A stretch of 64,000 nt of DNA from Shimia_B sp038528385 (GTDB lineage: Bacteria > Pseudomonadota > Alphaproteobacteria > Rhodobacterales > Rhodobacteraceae): NCBI GenBank assembly GCA_038528385.1, contig JBCBET010000001.1:806001-870000 (forward strand). Reading direction: 5' to 3'. The notes beneath the pieces were generated by a model. The model had not been told where the DNA came from. It ran no database searches and saw only the letters and a list, made by a program, of their open reading frames with translations. This document shows positions 15,667 through 24,252 of the stretch, piece after piece; within the stretch, counting starts at the first letter, position 1; each line of letters starts with the position of its first letter. A program made the position numbers and the translations under genes.

Positions 15667-17469
15667 CTATCCGTCCATTTTGAGTGCGCTGATGAAGGCC
15701 TCTTGCGGGATATCCACTTTCCCGAACTGGCGCATCTTCTTCTTGCCCGCCTTCTGCTTCTCCAGGAGCTTCTTCTTCCGGGAGGCGTCGCCGCCGTAGC
15801 ACTTGGCCGTCACGTCCTTACGCAAAGCGGATAGCGTCTCCCGCGCGATCACCTTGCCGCCGATGGCCGCCTGGATCGGGATCTTGAACATGTGGCGGGG
15901 GATGAGGTCCTTGAGTTTTTCGCACATGGCCCGCCCGCGCATCTCCGCGCGGTCGCGGTGGACCATCATGGAGAGTGCGTCCACCGGCTCCTCGTTCACG
16001 AGCAGGCTCATCTTCACGAGGTTATCGGCGCGGTAGCCCTCCATCTGGTAGTCGAAGGAGGCGTAGCCCTTGGTGACGCTTTTGAGCCGGTCGTAGAAAT
16101 CGAAGACCACCTCGTTGAGCGGCAGGTCGTAGACCGTCATGGCCCGCGTGCCCGCATAGGTGAGGTCGAGCTGGATGCCGCGGCGTTCCTGGCAGAGCTT
16201 GAGCACGTCGCCCAGGTAGTCGTCGGGGACGAGGATGGTGGCCTTGATGCGCGGCTCCTCGATGTGGTCGATGAGCGAGGGGTCGGGCATGTCGGCGGGG
16301 TTGTGGAGCTCGGTCATCTCGCCCGTCTTGTCGTAGACATGGTAGACCACGGAGGGCGCGGTGGTGATGAGCTCGATATCGTATTCGCGCTCGATGCGGT
16401 CGCGGATGACCTCCAGGTGCAGGAGCCCGAGGAAGCCGCAGCGGAAGCCGAAGCCGAGGGCGGCGGAGGTCTCCATCTCGTGGGAGAAGCTCGCGTCGTT
16501 GAGGGCGAGTTTGTCGATGGCATCGCGGAGGTCCTCGAACTGGGCTGAGTCCACCGGGAAGAGACCGCAGAAGACGACCGGCTGCGAGGGTTTGAAGCCC
16601 GGGAGCGGTTGGGAGGTCTGGCGTTTTTCGTGGGTGATGGTGTCGCCCACGCGGGTGTCGCGGACTTGTTTGATCGAGGCGTTGAGGTAGCCGATTTCGC
16701 CGGGCCCGAGGCTCTCGACGGCGGTCATGGCGGGGCGGTAGACGCCAACATCGTCCACGTCGTAGGTCCCGCCCGTCTTCATCATGCGGATCTTGTCGCC
16801 CTTCTTGAGCGTGCCCTCGATGATGCGGACGATACAGATGACGCCGAGGTATTGGTCGTATTTGGAATCCACCAGCATGGCCTTGAGCGGCGCGTCGGGG
16901 TCGCCGTCCGTCGGTGCCGGGAGGCGGTGGACTATGGCCTCCAGCGTGTCCTCGATCCCGAGCCCCGTCTTGGCCGAGACGTGGAGCGCGTCGGTGGCGT
17001 CGATGCCGATGACATCCTCGATCTGCTCGGCCACGCGCAGGGGCTCTGACGCGGGCAGGTCGATCTTGTTGAGGACGGGGACGATCTCGTGATCGGCGTC
17101 GATGGCCTGGTAGACATTGGCCAGCGTCTGCGCCTCCACCCCTTGCGTCGAGTCCACCACGAGGAGCGAGCCTTCCACGGCGCGCATCGACCGGCTCACC
17201 TCATAGGAAAAATCCACGTGGCCCGGCGTGTCGATGAGGTTGAGCACGTAGTCCTGGCCGTCGCGCGCGGTGTACTCGATGCGCACGGTGTTGGCCTTGA
17301 TCGTGATGCCCCGCTCGCGCTCGATATCCATCGCGTCGAGGAGCTGCTCCTTCATGTCGCGGTCGGCCACCGTGTTCGTCGACTGGATGAGCCGGTCGGC
17401 GAGCGTCGATTTCCCGTGGTCGATATGGGCGACGATGGAGAAATTGCGGATGTTTTTCAGCGGGGTCAT
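15667..17469 (-). CDS. lepA: Elongation factor 4 (back-translocating GTPase LepA)
   Basis: A ribosome-associated GTPase that binds stalled or mistranslocated ribosomes at the membrane-cytosol interface. It has 600 residues, the usual length. N-terminal G-domain motifs are visible: AHIDHGKSTLADRLIQ (P-loop), DTPGHVDFSYEVSRS, and NKIDLPAS. The C-terminal LepA-specific region ends KKKLLEKQKAGKKKMRQFGK. ATG 17469 starts MTPLKNIRNFSIVAH. The 3' end is partly duplicated at 15028-15152, which suggests this gene is a recombination or integration site. Confidence 0.97.
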   Translation of the reverse strand: MTPLKNIRNFSIVAHIDHGKSTLADRLIQSTNTVADRDMKEQLLDAMDIERERGITIKANTVRIEYTARDGQDYVLNLIDTPGHVDFSYEVSRSMRAVEGSLLVVDSTQGVEAQTLANVYQAIDADHEIVPVLNKIDLPASEPLRVAEQIEDVIGIDATDALHVSAKTGLGIEDTLEAIVHRLPAPTDGDPDAPLKAMLVDSKYDQYLGVICIVRIIEGTLKKGDKIRMMKTGGTYDVDDVGVYRPAMTAVESLGPGEIGYLNASIKQVRDTRVGDTITHEKRQTSQPLPGFKPSQPVVFCGLFPVDSAQFEDLRDAIDKLALNDASFSHEMETSAALGFGFRCGFLGLLHLEVIRDRIEREYDIELITTAPSVVYHVYDKTGEMTELHNPADMPDPSLIDHIEEPRIKATILVPDDYLGDVLKLCQERRGIQLDLTYAGTRAMTVYDLPLNEVVFDFYDRLKSVTKGYASFDYQMEGYRADNLVKMSLLVNEEPVDALSMMVHRDRAEMRGRAMCEKLKDLIPRHMFKIPIQAAIGGKVIARETLSALRKDVTAKCYGGDASRKKKLLEKQKAGKKKMRQFGKVDIPQEAFISALKMDG

Positions 17470-17567
17470 GGGAGGGATATGCGGCGCATCCGAGGGCCGG
17501 TCAAGCTGGGTTGAAACGGGTGGTTTTCTTGTCGCGGGGGGCGGTAGGGTGTGGCGGAGGTAGGGGT

Positions 17568-18668
17568 GTGCACGTGGTCGACATTGCCAACTGGGAAGAA
17601 GCGGAGGCGTTTTTCGAGACGCAGAGCCGCGAGGTGTGCTGCATGATGGCGAGCCGGGCCGCGCTGCGGGTGGCGGCGAATTTCGTCTATGAGGGCGGCG
17701 ACAATTTTGAGACCCTTGTGCTGACTTCGTTCAGAGCGATGCTCAGCTCTGCGGGTCGCGGCTTGGGACGACCCGCAGAGGTGGAATGGTTGGAAGCAAC
17801 TGCCCGCTCCGCCGCCCACTCCGCCGGCTCCGCCGCCCGCTCCGCCTCCTTCTCCGGCCTCGCCAACGCCCGCTCCGCCGCCTCCGCCGCCCGCTCTGCC
17901 GCCTCCGCCGCCTCCGCCACTCCCGCCGCCCGCTCCGCCGCCCGCTCCGCCGACTCCGCCGCCGACTCCGCCGCCCCCACCGCCGCCTTCTCCGCACTCT
18001 CCGCCGACTCGGCCTCCCCAGGATTTTCGAGCCCACTCTGGCCAGCGGAGTTAATTCCGGCTGCCATTGAACGGGCACACGGTACTTTCCTCGATCGTCT
18101 CGGGGCGAAGGACGGGCCGTGGCTCTGGTGGCGCGACTGGTATCTCGGGATGTGGAACGGAACACCCACTGATTGGGATTTCGCCCTTAAGGTCGCCAAG
18201 ATCGACGACGCCATCTGGGAGCAAGGCGCCCGCGCGGTCGCGGATGAGATCGAGCGGTTGGAGCGTCGCTACCGCGACGAGTTGCGCAAGGAGCTGGCTG
18301 ACCTTCGAGCGGCGTTGAGCAAAGACGCAGGCAATCGCCTCGGGATCGGCGGCAATAACCCGCCGGAAGCGATTGATGAACAGCCTCGGGAAGCGCGTGA
18401 ACAACTGCTGATCTGGGAACCTCTCAGGGCCCTAGAGGCGGAGACGCGATCCAATGCGCCAGACAAGACGCGTGCGCAAAAAGCGTTCGACGCGCTAATC
18501 GCAGGGGCGAAGGCGTGCGGCGTCTACGGACTCAAACAGGCAGATATCGCCGTGGGAGCCTCCGTAAGGATCGGTGTAGCGGCAACAGCAGCGTGGGTTG
18601 CCGGATATGGGCCCCAGATTGCCCGCGTCATCGAGATGGCGAAGACTTGGATCGCGGGGCTCTTATAA
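17568..18668 (+). CDS. Ala/Ser-repeat protein with tryptophan-rich domain, function unknown
   Basis: A 366-residue protein from GTG 17568, with GGAGGT 6 bases upstream. Residues about 20-70 form a soluble domain. Residues 79-151 are almost only Ala, Ser and Arg in SAARSA-type units, encoded by near-tandem GCTCCGCCGCC DNA. Residues 184-215 are tryptophan-rich (WLWWRDWYLGMWNGTPTDWD), followed by a coiled coil rich in Glu/Arg (about 225-255) and a GIGGNNPPE motif near 260. A weak hydrophobic segment lies near the end. I have seen similar Ala/Ser-repeat proteins among alphaproteobacterial hypotheticals. The function is not known. Confidence 0.65.
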   Translation: MHVVDIANWEEAEAFFETQSREVCCMMASRAALRVAANFVYEGGDNFETLVLTSFRAMLSSAGRGLGRPAEVEWLEATARSAAHSAGSAARSASFSGLANARSAASAARSAASAASATPAARSAARSADSAADSAAPTAAFSALSADSASPGFSSPLWPAELIPAAIERAHGTFLDRLGAKDGPWLWWRDWYLGMWNGTPTDWDFALKVAKIDDAIWEQGARAVADEIERLERRYRDELRKELADLRAALSKDAGNRLGIGGNNPPEAIDEQPREAREQLLIWEPLRALEAETRSNAPDKTRAQKAFDALIAGAKACGVYGLKQADIAVGASVRIGVAATAAWVAGYGPQIARVIEMAKTWIAGLL

Positions 18669-18700
18669 TAGCGCCGGGCTGAAGCGCGGCCGACGGGGAC

Positions 18701-18722
18701 GGTGCGCGGTGCGCACCCTACG
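18701..18722 (+). repeat. Dispersed 22-bp GC-rich element, copy 1
   Basis: GGTGCGCGGTGCGCACCCTACG, 33 bases after the Ala/Ser-repeat gene, differs at three positions from the reverse complement of 31205-31226. Internally it is nearly palindromic (GTGCGC-GGT-GCGCAC). The remainder of the 200-base gap to the lipoprotein gene shows nothing else. Confidence 0.5.
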
Positions 18723-18868
18723 GCGCTGCTGAAGGAGCACTTCGGCTTTGCACCCGCGCCGGGGCACACGGCGTCGTGATTGTCGGCTGGGCGGCGTTGT
18801 GGCATGCTGCGTGCAACGCGCCAGAGAGCGTGAAGACGTCGACGGACGCAACGAGCAGAGGCAATTTA

Positions 18869-19210
18869 ATGCGGATATTCATCGCCCTTCTTCTGATGTG
18901 CGCCCTCGCCGCCTGCGGCGGTCGCAGCGTCCGCGCGCCTGCGGGCGTGACCTTTGCCTCCGGACCCATCAGCGCGGCGTGCCTCGCGGCGGGGCGGCAG
19001 AATGCCTCCCGCGCGTCCTGCCAGTGCATCCAGGGCGTGGCCGACGACACGCTGTCCCGCGGGGATCAGCGCACCGGCGCGACCTTCTTCGACGATCCGG
19101 AGCGCGGCCAGGACGTGCGCCTCGATGACAGCCCGGCGGCCGATGCGTTCTGGGAGCGGTGGACGACCTATGCGGAGGCGGCGGAGGATGTCTGCCGCGC
19201 GGTGCTCTAG
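18869..19210 (+). CDS. Small lipoprotein (family often labelled arginine transporter in roseobacters)
   Basis: A 113-residue protein with a lipoprotein signal, MRIFIALLLMCALAACGG, whose lipobox LAAC puts the lipidated Cys at 17. The mature part keeps paired cysteines (ISAACLAAG, ASCQCIQGVAD) and ends with EDVCRAVL. In roseobacter annotations this family often carries the name arginine transporter, which I consider unsupported. ATG 18869 follows AGAGG. Its stop overlaps the convergent phosphatase stop. Lgt, which would lipidate it, is encoded at 58977. Confidence 0.75.
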   Translation: MRIFIALLLMCALAACGGRSVRAPAGVTFASGPISAACLAAGRQNASRASCQCIQGVADDTLSRGDQRTGATFFDDPERGQDVRLDDSPAADAFWERWTTYAEAAEDVCRAVL

Positions 19211-19626
19211 GGAGCCGCGCGCACGAGCCCGTCCACGCAGCCCTCGATCAGGCTGAGCGCGCCGTCGAAGTCGCGGGTGTAGTAGGGGTCGGGCACGTGA
19301 TCTCCCGCGCCGTAATCGGTGAGCTTGCCGAGCGGCGTCGCGTTCCCCGCGGGGCGCAGACGCTCGGCATCCCGCGCGTTCTGGTCGTCCATGACGAGGA
19401 GGAGGTCGAAGGCCCCGAAATCGCCCGCTGTGAGCTGGCGGGCGCGGAGTGCGGTCATGTCGTAGCCCTTCGCGCGGGCGGCTTCCTGCATGGGGCCGTA
19501 GGGGGGCTTCCCCACATGCCAATCGCCGGTGCCGGCGCTGTCGCAGTCGAGGCCGCGCGCGCGGGCCACGGCCTCCGCGGTGGGGGAGCGGCAGATATTT
19601 CCCAGGCAGACAAAGAGGATACGCAT
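19207..19626 (-). CDS. Low-molecular-weight protein-tyrosine phosphatase
   Basis: A 139-residue cytosolic phosphatase with the N-terminal P-loop VCLGNICRSP (Cys and Arg of C-x5-R near residues 7-13) and the general-acid motif PDPYYTRDFDGAL near 113. This is the canonical fold length. ATG 19626 begins MRILFVCLGN. It is divergent from the sirtuin gene with 34 bases between, so the two share a promoter region. Without a partner kinase nearby, the substrate is unknown. Confidence 0.93.
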   Translation of the reverse strand: MRILFVCLGNICRSPTAEAVARARGLDCDSAGTGDWHVGKPPYGPMQEAARAKGYDMTALRARQLTAGDFGAFDLLLVMDDQNARDAERLRPAGNATPLGKLTDYGAGDHVPDPYYTRDFDGALSLIEGCVDGLVRAAP

Positions 19627-19660
19627 CGCGCCATGCTTGCACGGGCCGCGCTGAAGCTCA

Positions 19661-20368
19661 ATGATGGCGGCGATGGAAATCGTGATCCTCACCGGCGCGG
19701 GCATCTCCGCCGAGAGCGGGCTCGCCACGTTCCGGGATGCGGGCGGGCTCTGGGAAGGGCACCGTCCCGAGGAGGTGGCCACGCCCGAGGCCTTCGCCCG
19801 GGATCCCGATCTGGTGCAGCGCTTCTACAATGCGCGGCGGCGGGCGGCCCGGGCAGCGCGGCCGAACGCGGCGCATGCGGCATTGGCCGGCCTGCAGCGT
19901 CAGCTCGGCGCGCGGATGCTGCTCGTGACGCAGAATGTCGACGGCCTCCACGAGGCGGCGGGGCATGGCGAGGTCGTGCACATGCACAGAAGCCTCGACC
20001 GTGCGACATGCGCGGAGTGTGGGGAAGCCTGGGCTGCGCCGCTCGTCATGGAGGTTGAGGACCCCTGCCCGGCCTGCGGCGCTCGTGCCACGCGGCCCGA
20101 CATCGTCTGGTTCGGGGAGATGCCCAAGGCGATGGATCGCATCTACGAAGCCCTGTCCACTGCCGCGATCTTCGCCGCCATCGGGACCTCTGGTCAGGTC
20201 TACCCCGCGGCGGGCTTTGCCGATATCGCCGCCGGGCGCGGCGCTCAGACATGGGAGCTCACCCTCGTGCCGTCCGGTAATCCGGTCTTCGACGAAGAGT
20301 GGCCCGGCAAGGCGACGGAGACGGTCCCCGCCTGGTGCGCCGAGATGGCGGCGCGCTTCGGGGTCTAG
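19661..20368 (+). CDS. cobB: NAD-dependent protein deacylase (class III sirtuin)
   Basis: Removes acyl groups from lysines using NAD in the cytosol. The 235-residue protein has the NAD-binding LTGAGISAESGLATFRD, catalytic-region TQNVDGLHEAAG, a His within VHMHRSLDR, a four-Cys zinc site (CAECGEAW and CPACGARA), and GTSGQVYPAAG. FYNARR supplies the Tyr-x-x-Arg pair that marks class III sirtuins, so desuccinylase activity as well as deacetylation is likely. Three in-frame ATGs (19661, 19664, 19673) are possible starts. Confidence 0.93.
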   Translation: MMAAMEIVILTGAGISAESGLATFRDAGGLWEGHRPEEVATPEAFARDPDLVQRFYNARRRAARAARPNAAHAALAGLQRQLGARMLLVTQNVDGLHEAAGHGEVVHMHRSLDRATCAECGEAWAAPLVMEVEDPCPACGARATRPDIVWFGEMPKAMDRIYEALSTAAIFAAIGTSGQVYPAAGFADIAAGRGAQTWELTLVPSGNPVFDEEWPGKATETVPAWCAEMAARFGV

Positions 20369-20556
20369 TTCGCCTGGTGGAGCTGGTCTGTGGGGATGGT
20401 CCGGTAGGTGCTGTTCTGTGCGTCCACGTAATCCTTGCCGTTGGAGGCGGCGAGGACGATGAGGACGACGGCCAGCGCGCCTGCGCCGAGCACGGATTTG
20501 TACATCCAGCCGGGGACGATGGGGCTCATGAGCGGGTGATCGGATTTTAGTTTCAT
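20365..20556 (-). CDS. Small single-pass membrane protein, function unknown
   Basis: A 63-residue protein: a short N-terminal soluble part (MKLKSDHPLMSPIVPGWMYK), one membrane helix (SVLGAGALAVVLIVLAA), and a polar tail. Its stop overlaps the sirtuin stop. Codon use and position suggest a real gene, but I do not recognise the family. Confidence 0.55.
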   Translation of the reverse strand: MKLKSDHPLMSPIVPGWMYKSVLGAGALAVVLIVLAASNGKDYVDAQNSTYRTIPTDQLHQAN

Positions 20557-20679
20557 GGCTTCTCAACGCATGGCGGCGCGTCTGGTTTCCATGGCGCCTC
20601 GCGGGCGGACGCGCGCGGGCGCGGGAACCAAGCGGCGCGGGCACTTGTTTTAAAACTAACGACCGCAAAGGAGACCGCC

Positions 20680-21132
20680 ATGAGCCGCCCCATCCACCGC
20701 ATGGAGAAGATCAGCGACAGCCGCCCCGCCTTCGCCGCCCTCTACGACCGGAGCCGCGACGCGGAGGCCGCCTATCGTGGGCTCGCGGGCGCGATGGACG
20801 GCGACCTGCGGGAGACGGTGGTGACGATGGCCGCTCTCCACTCCGCCCGCGCCGAAAAGATGCGGGAGATCGCCGGGCGCGCCGTCAACTTCGACGACGA
20901 CAAGCGCCTCGACGGGACGATCGCGGGCTGGGTCGGGGTACAGGCCGCGGCGGCGGAGGCCACGCTCACTGGCGCTCTCCCGGCGAGCCTGAAGCTCCTT
21001 GAGGATCGTGTGGTGAGCGCCATCGACAAGGCCATCATCGAAGATCACACGGACCCGACGCGCGGCATTCTCGAGGACATGAAGCTCGAGCTCCTCGCGC
21101 AGCACGAGACGCTCGGGTTTTCAGCAGGCTAG
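20680..21132 (+). CDS. DUF2383/PA2169-type four-helix-bundle protein
   Basis: A 150-residue all-helical protein resembling the ferritin-like PA2169/DUF2383 group. It has repeated helices with LRETVVTMAALHSARAEKMR in the first half and EATLTGALPASLKLLEDRVV, DKAIIEDHTDP in the second. Members are often stress-associated, but their function is unsettled. It is preceded by AAGGAGA. Upstream is a short AT-rich palindrome, GTTTTAAAAC (20648-20657), in an otherwise GC-rich gap, possibly part of the promoter. Confidence 0.65.
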   Translation: MSRPIHRMEKISDSRPAFAALYDRSRDAEAAYRGLAGAMDGDLRETVVTMAALHSARAEKMREIAGRAVNFDDDKRLDGTIAGWVGVQAAAAEATLTGALPASLKLLEDRVVSAIDKAIIEDHTDPTRGILEDMKLELLAQHETLGFSAG

Positions 21133-21195
21133 AGCCGGCGTATCCCGCAGCTCGAGGCCCTAGCCTGCCGTCTCGCAGCGGGCCGGGGACGTCGC

Positions 21196-21756
21196 CTAGC
21201 TATCGCCCCCGTGTTCGGCCCCTCCGTGGTCCATCATGCCGTGCCCGTCCCGGCGCGCGAGGTCCACGGGAATGACCACGTCGATCTCGCCCGCATTCTC
21301 GAAGACGAGCGTGACTGCGATCTCTTTGCCCTGATCAAAGCTCTCCCGGAGCCCCATGAACATCACGTGATCGCCGCCGCGGGCGAGGGTATGGCTCTCA
21401 CCGGCGGGGATGACGAAGCCGCCTTCGACCTCCCGCATCATCATCATGCCGTCATCGCGCGCCACATGGGTGTGAAGCTCCACACGCGCGGACACGTCCG
21501 AGCGCACCGCGATGAGGCGGTCGTCAGTGTCTGTGGGGTTCATGATCACCATGAACGCGGCCCCGGCGCGGGCATTGGGGGTGGCCGCGCGGGCATAGGC
21601 GTCGTGGATCACGGGGGCGTCGCCCTCCATCTTCATGGCCATCTCGCCGTTCTTGTCGGCCATGGACGTGGACGTAGACGTGGACGGGGACGTATCGCCC
21701 GCGAAGGCCGCGGGAGCCGCGAGAAGCGCGGCGATCATCGTGAGGGGCTTGAGCAT
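21196..21756 (-). CDS. Periplasmic copper chaperone PCu(A)C family protein
   Basis: A 186-residue secreted protein with signal peptide MLKPLTMIAALLAAPAAFA. A Ser/Thr spacer (STSTSTS) is encoded by near-tandem GACGTG DNA. The PCuAC domain shows HDAYARAATPNARAGAAFM and the copper-binding residues: HTH, the Met-rich block MMMMREVEG, GGDHVMFMGL. The His/Met-rich tail HGMMDHGGAEHGG may bind extra copper. The role is delivery of Cu(I) for cytochrome oxidase assembly in the periplasm. AGGAGAG lies upstream of ATG 21756. The next gene upstream is also secreted and possibly copper-linked. Confidence 0.87.
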   Translation of the reverse strand: MLKPLTMIAALLAAPAAFAGDTSPSTSTSTSMADKNGEMAMKMEGDAPVIHDAYARAATPNARAGAAFMVIMNPTDTDDRLIAVRSDVSARVELHTHVARDDGMMMMREVEGGFVIPAGESHTLARGGDHVMFMGLRESFDQGKEIAVTLVFENAGEIDVVIPVDLARRDGHGMMDHGGAEHGGDS

Positions 21757-21790
21757 ATCTCTCTCCTGCATGTGTCTGATGAAAGGGGGA

Positions 21791-22129
21791 TCAGACGCGG
21801 AGAGGGGGTCCTCGCGCGTGTGTCGCGGAGCGGTCGCGGCCCTGCGGGGCACGCTGGCGCATGGGCGCCACCGTGAGCGCCGCACGCGTGTCGCGCGTCA
21901 TGGTTGAGAGCGGCGCGGCCTCCTGCCCGAAGAGCGTCAGGCCGGCCTCCGGGCAGATGCCCGTCCGCTCCACCTCCTTGCCGTCGGCGTCGAGCCAGAT
22001 CACGGTGGTGGAAAGGCCGTGGCAGATCACCACGCCGTCCGACGCAGGACCTGTGCCCCGGGCGTGCCCCACCCCCACGCTCGTCACGAGCGTCAGACAG
22101 GCCAGGCAGGTGAAAAGCAGCGCCTTCAT
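21791..22129 (-). CDS. Small secreted protein, DUF2946-like
   Basis: A 112-residue protein with a signal peptide (MKALLFTCLACLTLVTSVGV). A core reads VVICHGLSTTVIWLDADGKE followed by GICPEA, resembling DUF2946 proteins, in which two Cys flank a short beta hairpin. Those are frequently encoded beside PCuAC chaperones, as here (34 bases upstream, same strand). A role in copper handling is inference from that neighbourhood. The C-terminus is basic and disordered. Confidence 0.6.
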   Translation of the reverse strand: MKALLFTCLACLTLVTSVGVGHARGTGPASDGVVICHGLSTTVIWLDADGKEVERTGICPEAGLTLFGQEAAPLSTMTRDTRAALTVAPMRQRAPQGRDRSATHARGPPLRV

Positions 22130-22211
22130 GACCGTAAAACTAAGTCCCGCGCCCCCCGCGGGCAAGAGCGGCCCCTCCGTGGGCAAGGGCAGCAGGCGGC
22201 ACCGCAAACGC

Positions 22212-22233
22212 AAAAGCCCCGCCGAAGCGGGGC
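22212..22233 (-). terminator. rpmB rho-independent terminator
   Basis: On the minus strand: GCCCCGC-TTCG-GCGGGGC followed by TTTT, 23 bases past the rpmB stop. A 7-bp perfect stem with a UUCG tetraloop; a textbook intrinsic terminator. Confidence 0.93.
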
Positions 22234-22256
22234 CGTTCCACGATGCGCCGGGGCGG

Positions 22257-22538
22257 TCAGGCCTGGGCTTTCTCGATGTCTTTCTTGATCTTGAGCGCGC
22301 CCGGCGACAGCTCGGCCTCCTTGGCCTTTGCAAGGAACCCGTCGAGCCCACCACGGTGATCGACCGTGCGCAGTGCCGCCGCCGAGATGCGCAGCCGGAA
22401 CGACCGGTCCAAGATGTCCGAGCGCAGCGTCTGCTCGTTCAGGTTCGGCAGGAAGCGGCGCTTCGTCTTGTTGTTGGCGTGGGACACGTTGTGGCCGCTC
22501 ATGGGCCCCTTGCCCGTCAGTTCGCAAACGCGCGACAT
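22257..22538 (-). CDS. rpmB: 50S ribosomal protein L28
   Basis: A 93-residue large-subunit ribosomal protein starting MSRVCELTGKGPMSGHNVSH, followed by ANNKTKRRFLPNL, the family signature. Length and sequence fit alphaproteobacterial L28. ATG 22538 is the family start. A strong intrinsic terminator follows. It is monocistronic, with 174 bases of upstream DNA separating it from the VOC gene. Confidence 0.97.
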   Translation of the reverse strand: MSRVCELTGKGPMSGHNVSHANNKTKRRFLPNLNEQTLRSDILDRSFRLRISAAALRTVDHRGGLDGFLAKAKEAELSPGALKIKKDIEKAQA

Positions 22539-22712
22539 CGGTTCATCCTCGTCTCTGGCCCGGGCCGTGCCAGCGGGCGACATCTCATGGGTGCCAGGGG
22601 CCATCGTGGCCCTGAAATTCGTCAGCGGGCTATACGCAAGGCCCCTCATCCCGTCAACACCCGGCGGCGTGACGAAAGCCCGGGCATCGATGGTGCCCAA
22701 CCCCGTGCGGTC

Positions 22713-23081
22713 TCAGCGGTGCTGGTCGACGAGGATGATGTTGCCGTCGGGATCGGTGACCGTGAAGGATCCCGGCCCCTTCTCCGGCAGGTGGGCCTCG
22801 CCCAGATCTAGCCCCGCGCCCTTGAGCCGCGTGGCCAGGGCGCGGACATCTTCGAACGGGTCCTGGGGCTGCGCGTCCTGGTCCCAACCGGGATTGAAGG
22901 TGAGGCGATTGCCCTCGAACATGCCCTGGAAGAGGCCGATGATGGTGGGCCCGGCCTTGAGGATCAGCCAGCCCTGGTCGGGGTCGCCGCCCATCGTGTC
23001 AAAGCCCAGAGCTTCGTAAAAGGCGCGGGAGGTGGCGAGGTCCTTGACGGAGAGAGAGGTCGAGAAAGCAGCGGTCTTCAT
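22713..23081 (-). CDS. VOC (glyoxalase/bleomycin-resistance) family protein
   Basis: A 122-residue single-domain protein with the paired beta-alpha-beta units of the vicinal oxygen chelate fold: FSTSLSVKDLATSRAFYEAL at the N-terminus and GSFTVTDPDGNIILVDQH at the C-terminus. The substrate is unknown. Residues usually chelating metal in glyoxalases (His or Glu at strand starts) are not clearly conserved, so a binding rather than an enzymatic role is possible. Confidence 0.83.
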   Translation of the reverse strand: MKTAAFSTSLSVKDLATSRAFYEALGFDTMGGDPDQGWLILKAGPTIIGLFQGMFEGNRLTFNPGWDQDAQPQDPFEDVRALATRLKGAGLDLGEAHLPEKGPGSFTVTDPDGNIILVDQHR

Positions 23082-23214
23082 GACCAGAGCTTACCACAGC
23101 GGAGCGCTTTTGGCACCTCGTCTCGGTCGGGCGCGCGCGCGGCGGGTCGGTCCGGGCGATCCGGGCGGGACCCGGCCGACCCCGGGCGCGCCGCCGGGGC
23201 TTGATCAGGTCCCC

Positions 23215-24174
23215 TCAGAAGAGGGTGGAGAGCACCTTCTCGGCGGCCATGGAGGCCGTGACCCGGCCCGCGCGCACATCCGCCTCGATCCGGGCGATGT
23301 CGCCCGCGGCGCCCGCGCGGAGCCGTGCCTCCATCCCCTGTCGGAGCTCCTCGCGAAACCAGTAGGCCGCCTGCTCGGCGCGCCGCGCCGCCCAGACGCC
23401 GTGCTCCCGCCGCCAGTCCGCCAGTGTGCCGATCTCCTCCCAAAGCGCCGCGAGCCCCGTGCCATCGAGGGCCGAGACCATGAGCGCCTTCGGGAAGTCC
23501 TCGGGATCCTGCGGGCGTTTCCGCAGGAGGCGGAGCGCCCCGGCATAATCCGCGCAGGTGCGCGTGGCGGTGGGTTTGAGCTCGCCATCGGCCTTGTTGA
23601 CGACGATGAGGTCCGCGATCTCCATGATCCCGCGTTTCACGCCCTGGAGTTCGTCGCCCCCCGCGGGCGCGAGCAGCAGCACGAAGACATCGCACATCTC
23701 GGCCACGGCGGTTTCGGACTGGCCCACGCCCACCGTCTCGATGAGCACCACGTCGAACCCCGCCCCCTCGCAGAGGCTCACCGCCTCCCGCGTGCGGCGC
23801 GCCACGCCACCGAGATGGGTCTGGCTGGGCGAGGGCCGGATATAGGCGCCCGGGTGGCGGGAGAGCTGCTCCATCCGGGTCTTGTCTCCGAGGATCGAGC
23901 CGCCCGTGCGTGCGCTCGACGGATCCACCGCGAGGACGGCCACCTTCTTGCCCGCCTCCGCGAGCATGAGGCCGAACCCCTCGATGAAGGTGGATTTGCC
24001 CACCCCCGGCGTCCCCGAGAGCCCGATCCTGAGCGCCTCGCGATCCGTGGGCAGCGCAGCCAGAAGCGCCGCTGCCTGCGCCCGGTGGTCGCTCCGCCCG
24101 CTCTCGATGAGCGTGATCGCCCGCGCCAGCGCGCGGCGGTTCCCATCAGCGACGTCGGAGGCGAGCTCTTCCAT
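23215..24174 (-). CDS. meaB: Methylmalonyl-CoA mutase-associated GTPase
   Basis: A G3E-type GTPase chaperone that protects and reloads adenosylcobalamin on methylmalonyl-CoA mutase. The 319-residue protein has the Walker A LSGTPGVGKSTFIEGFG near residue 52, AVDPSSARTGGSILGDKTRM, ETVGVGQSE and VVNKADGE. It lies alone here, without the mutase gene, but prpE and mce in the same window fit the same pathway. It is divergent from hrpB, 78 bases apart. Confidence 0.94.
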   Translation of the reverse strand: MEELASDVADGNRRALARAITLIESGRSDHRAQAAALLAALPTDREALRIGLSGTPGVGKSTFIEGFGLMLAEAGKKVAVLAVDPSSARTGGSILGDKTRMEQLSRHPGAYIRPSPSQTHLGGVARRTREAVSLCEGAGFDVVLIETVGVGQSETAVAEMCDVFVLLLAPAGGDELQGVKRGIMEIADLIVVNKADGELKPTATRTCADYAGALRLLRKRPQDPEDFPKALMVSALDGTGLAALWEEIGTLADWRREHGVWAARRAEQAAYWFREELRQGMEARLRAGAAGDIARIEADVRAGRVTASMAAEKVLSTLF

Positions 24175-24252
24175 GGCGCCCTACATGGCGCGCGCGCGGA
24201 GGAGCGTCCAGAGCCCTTCCGCTCGCGCGCGCGCTGGCCTAGCGTCCGGCCC

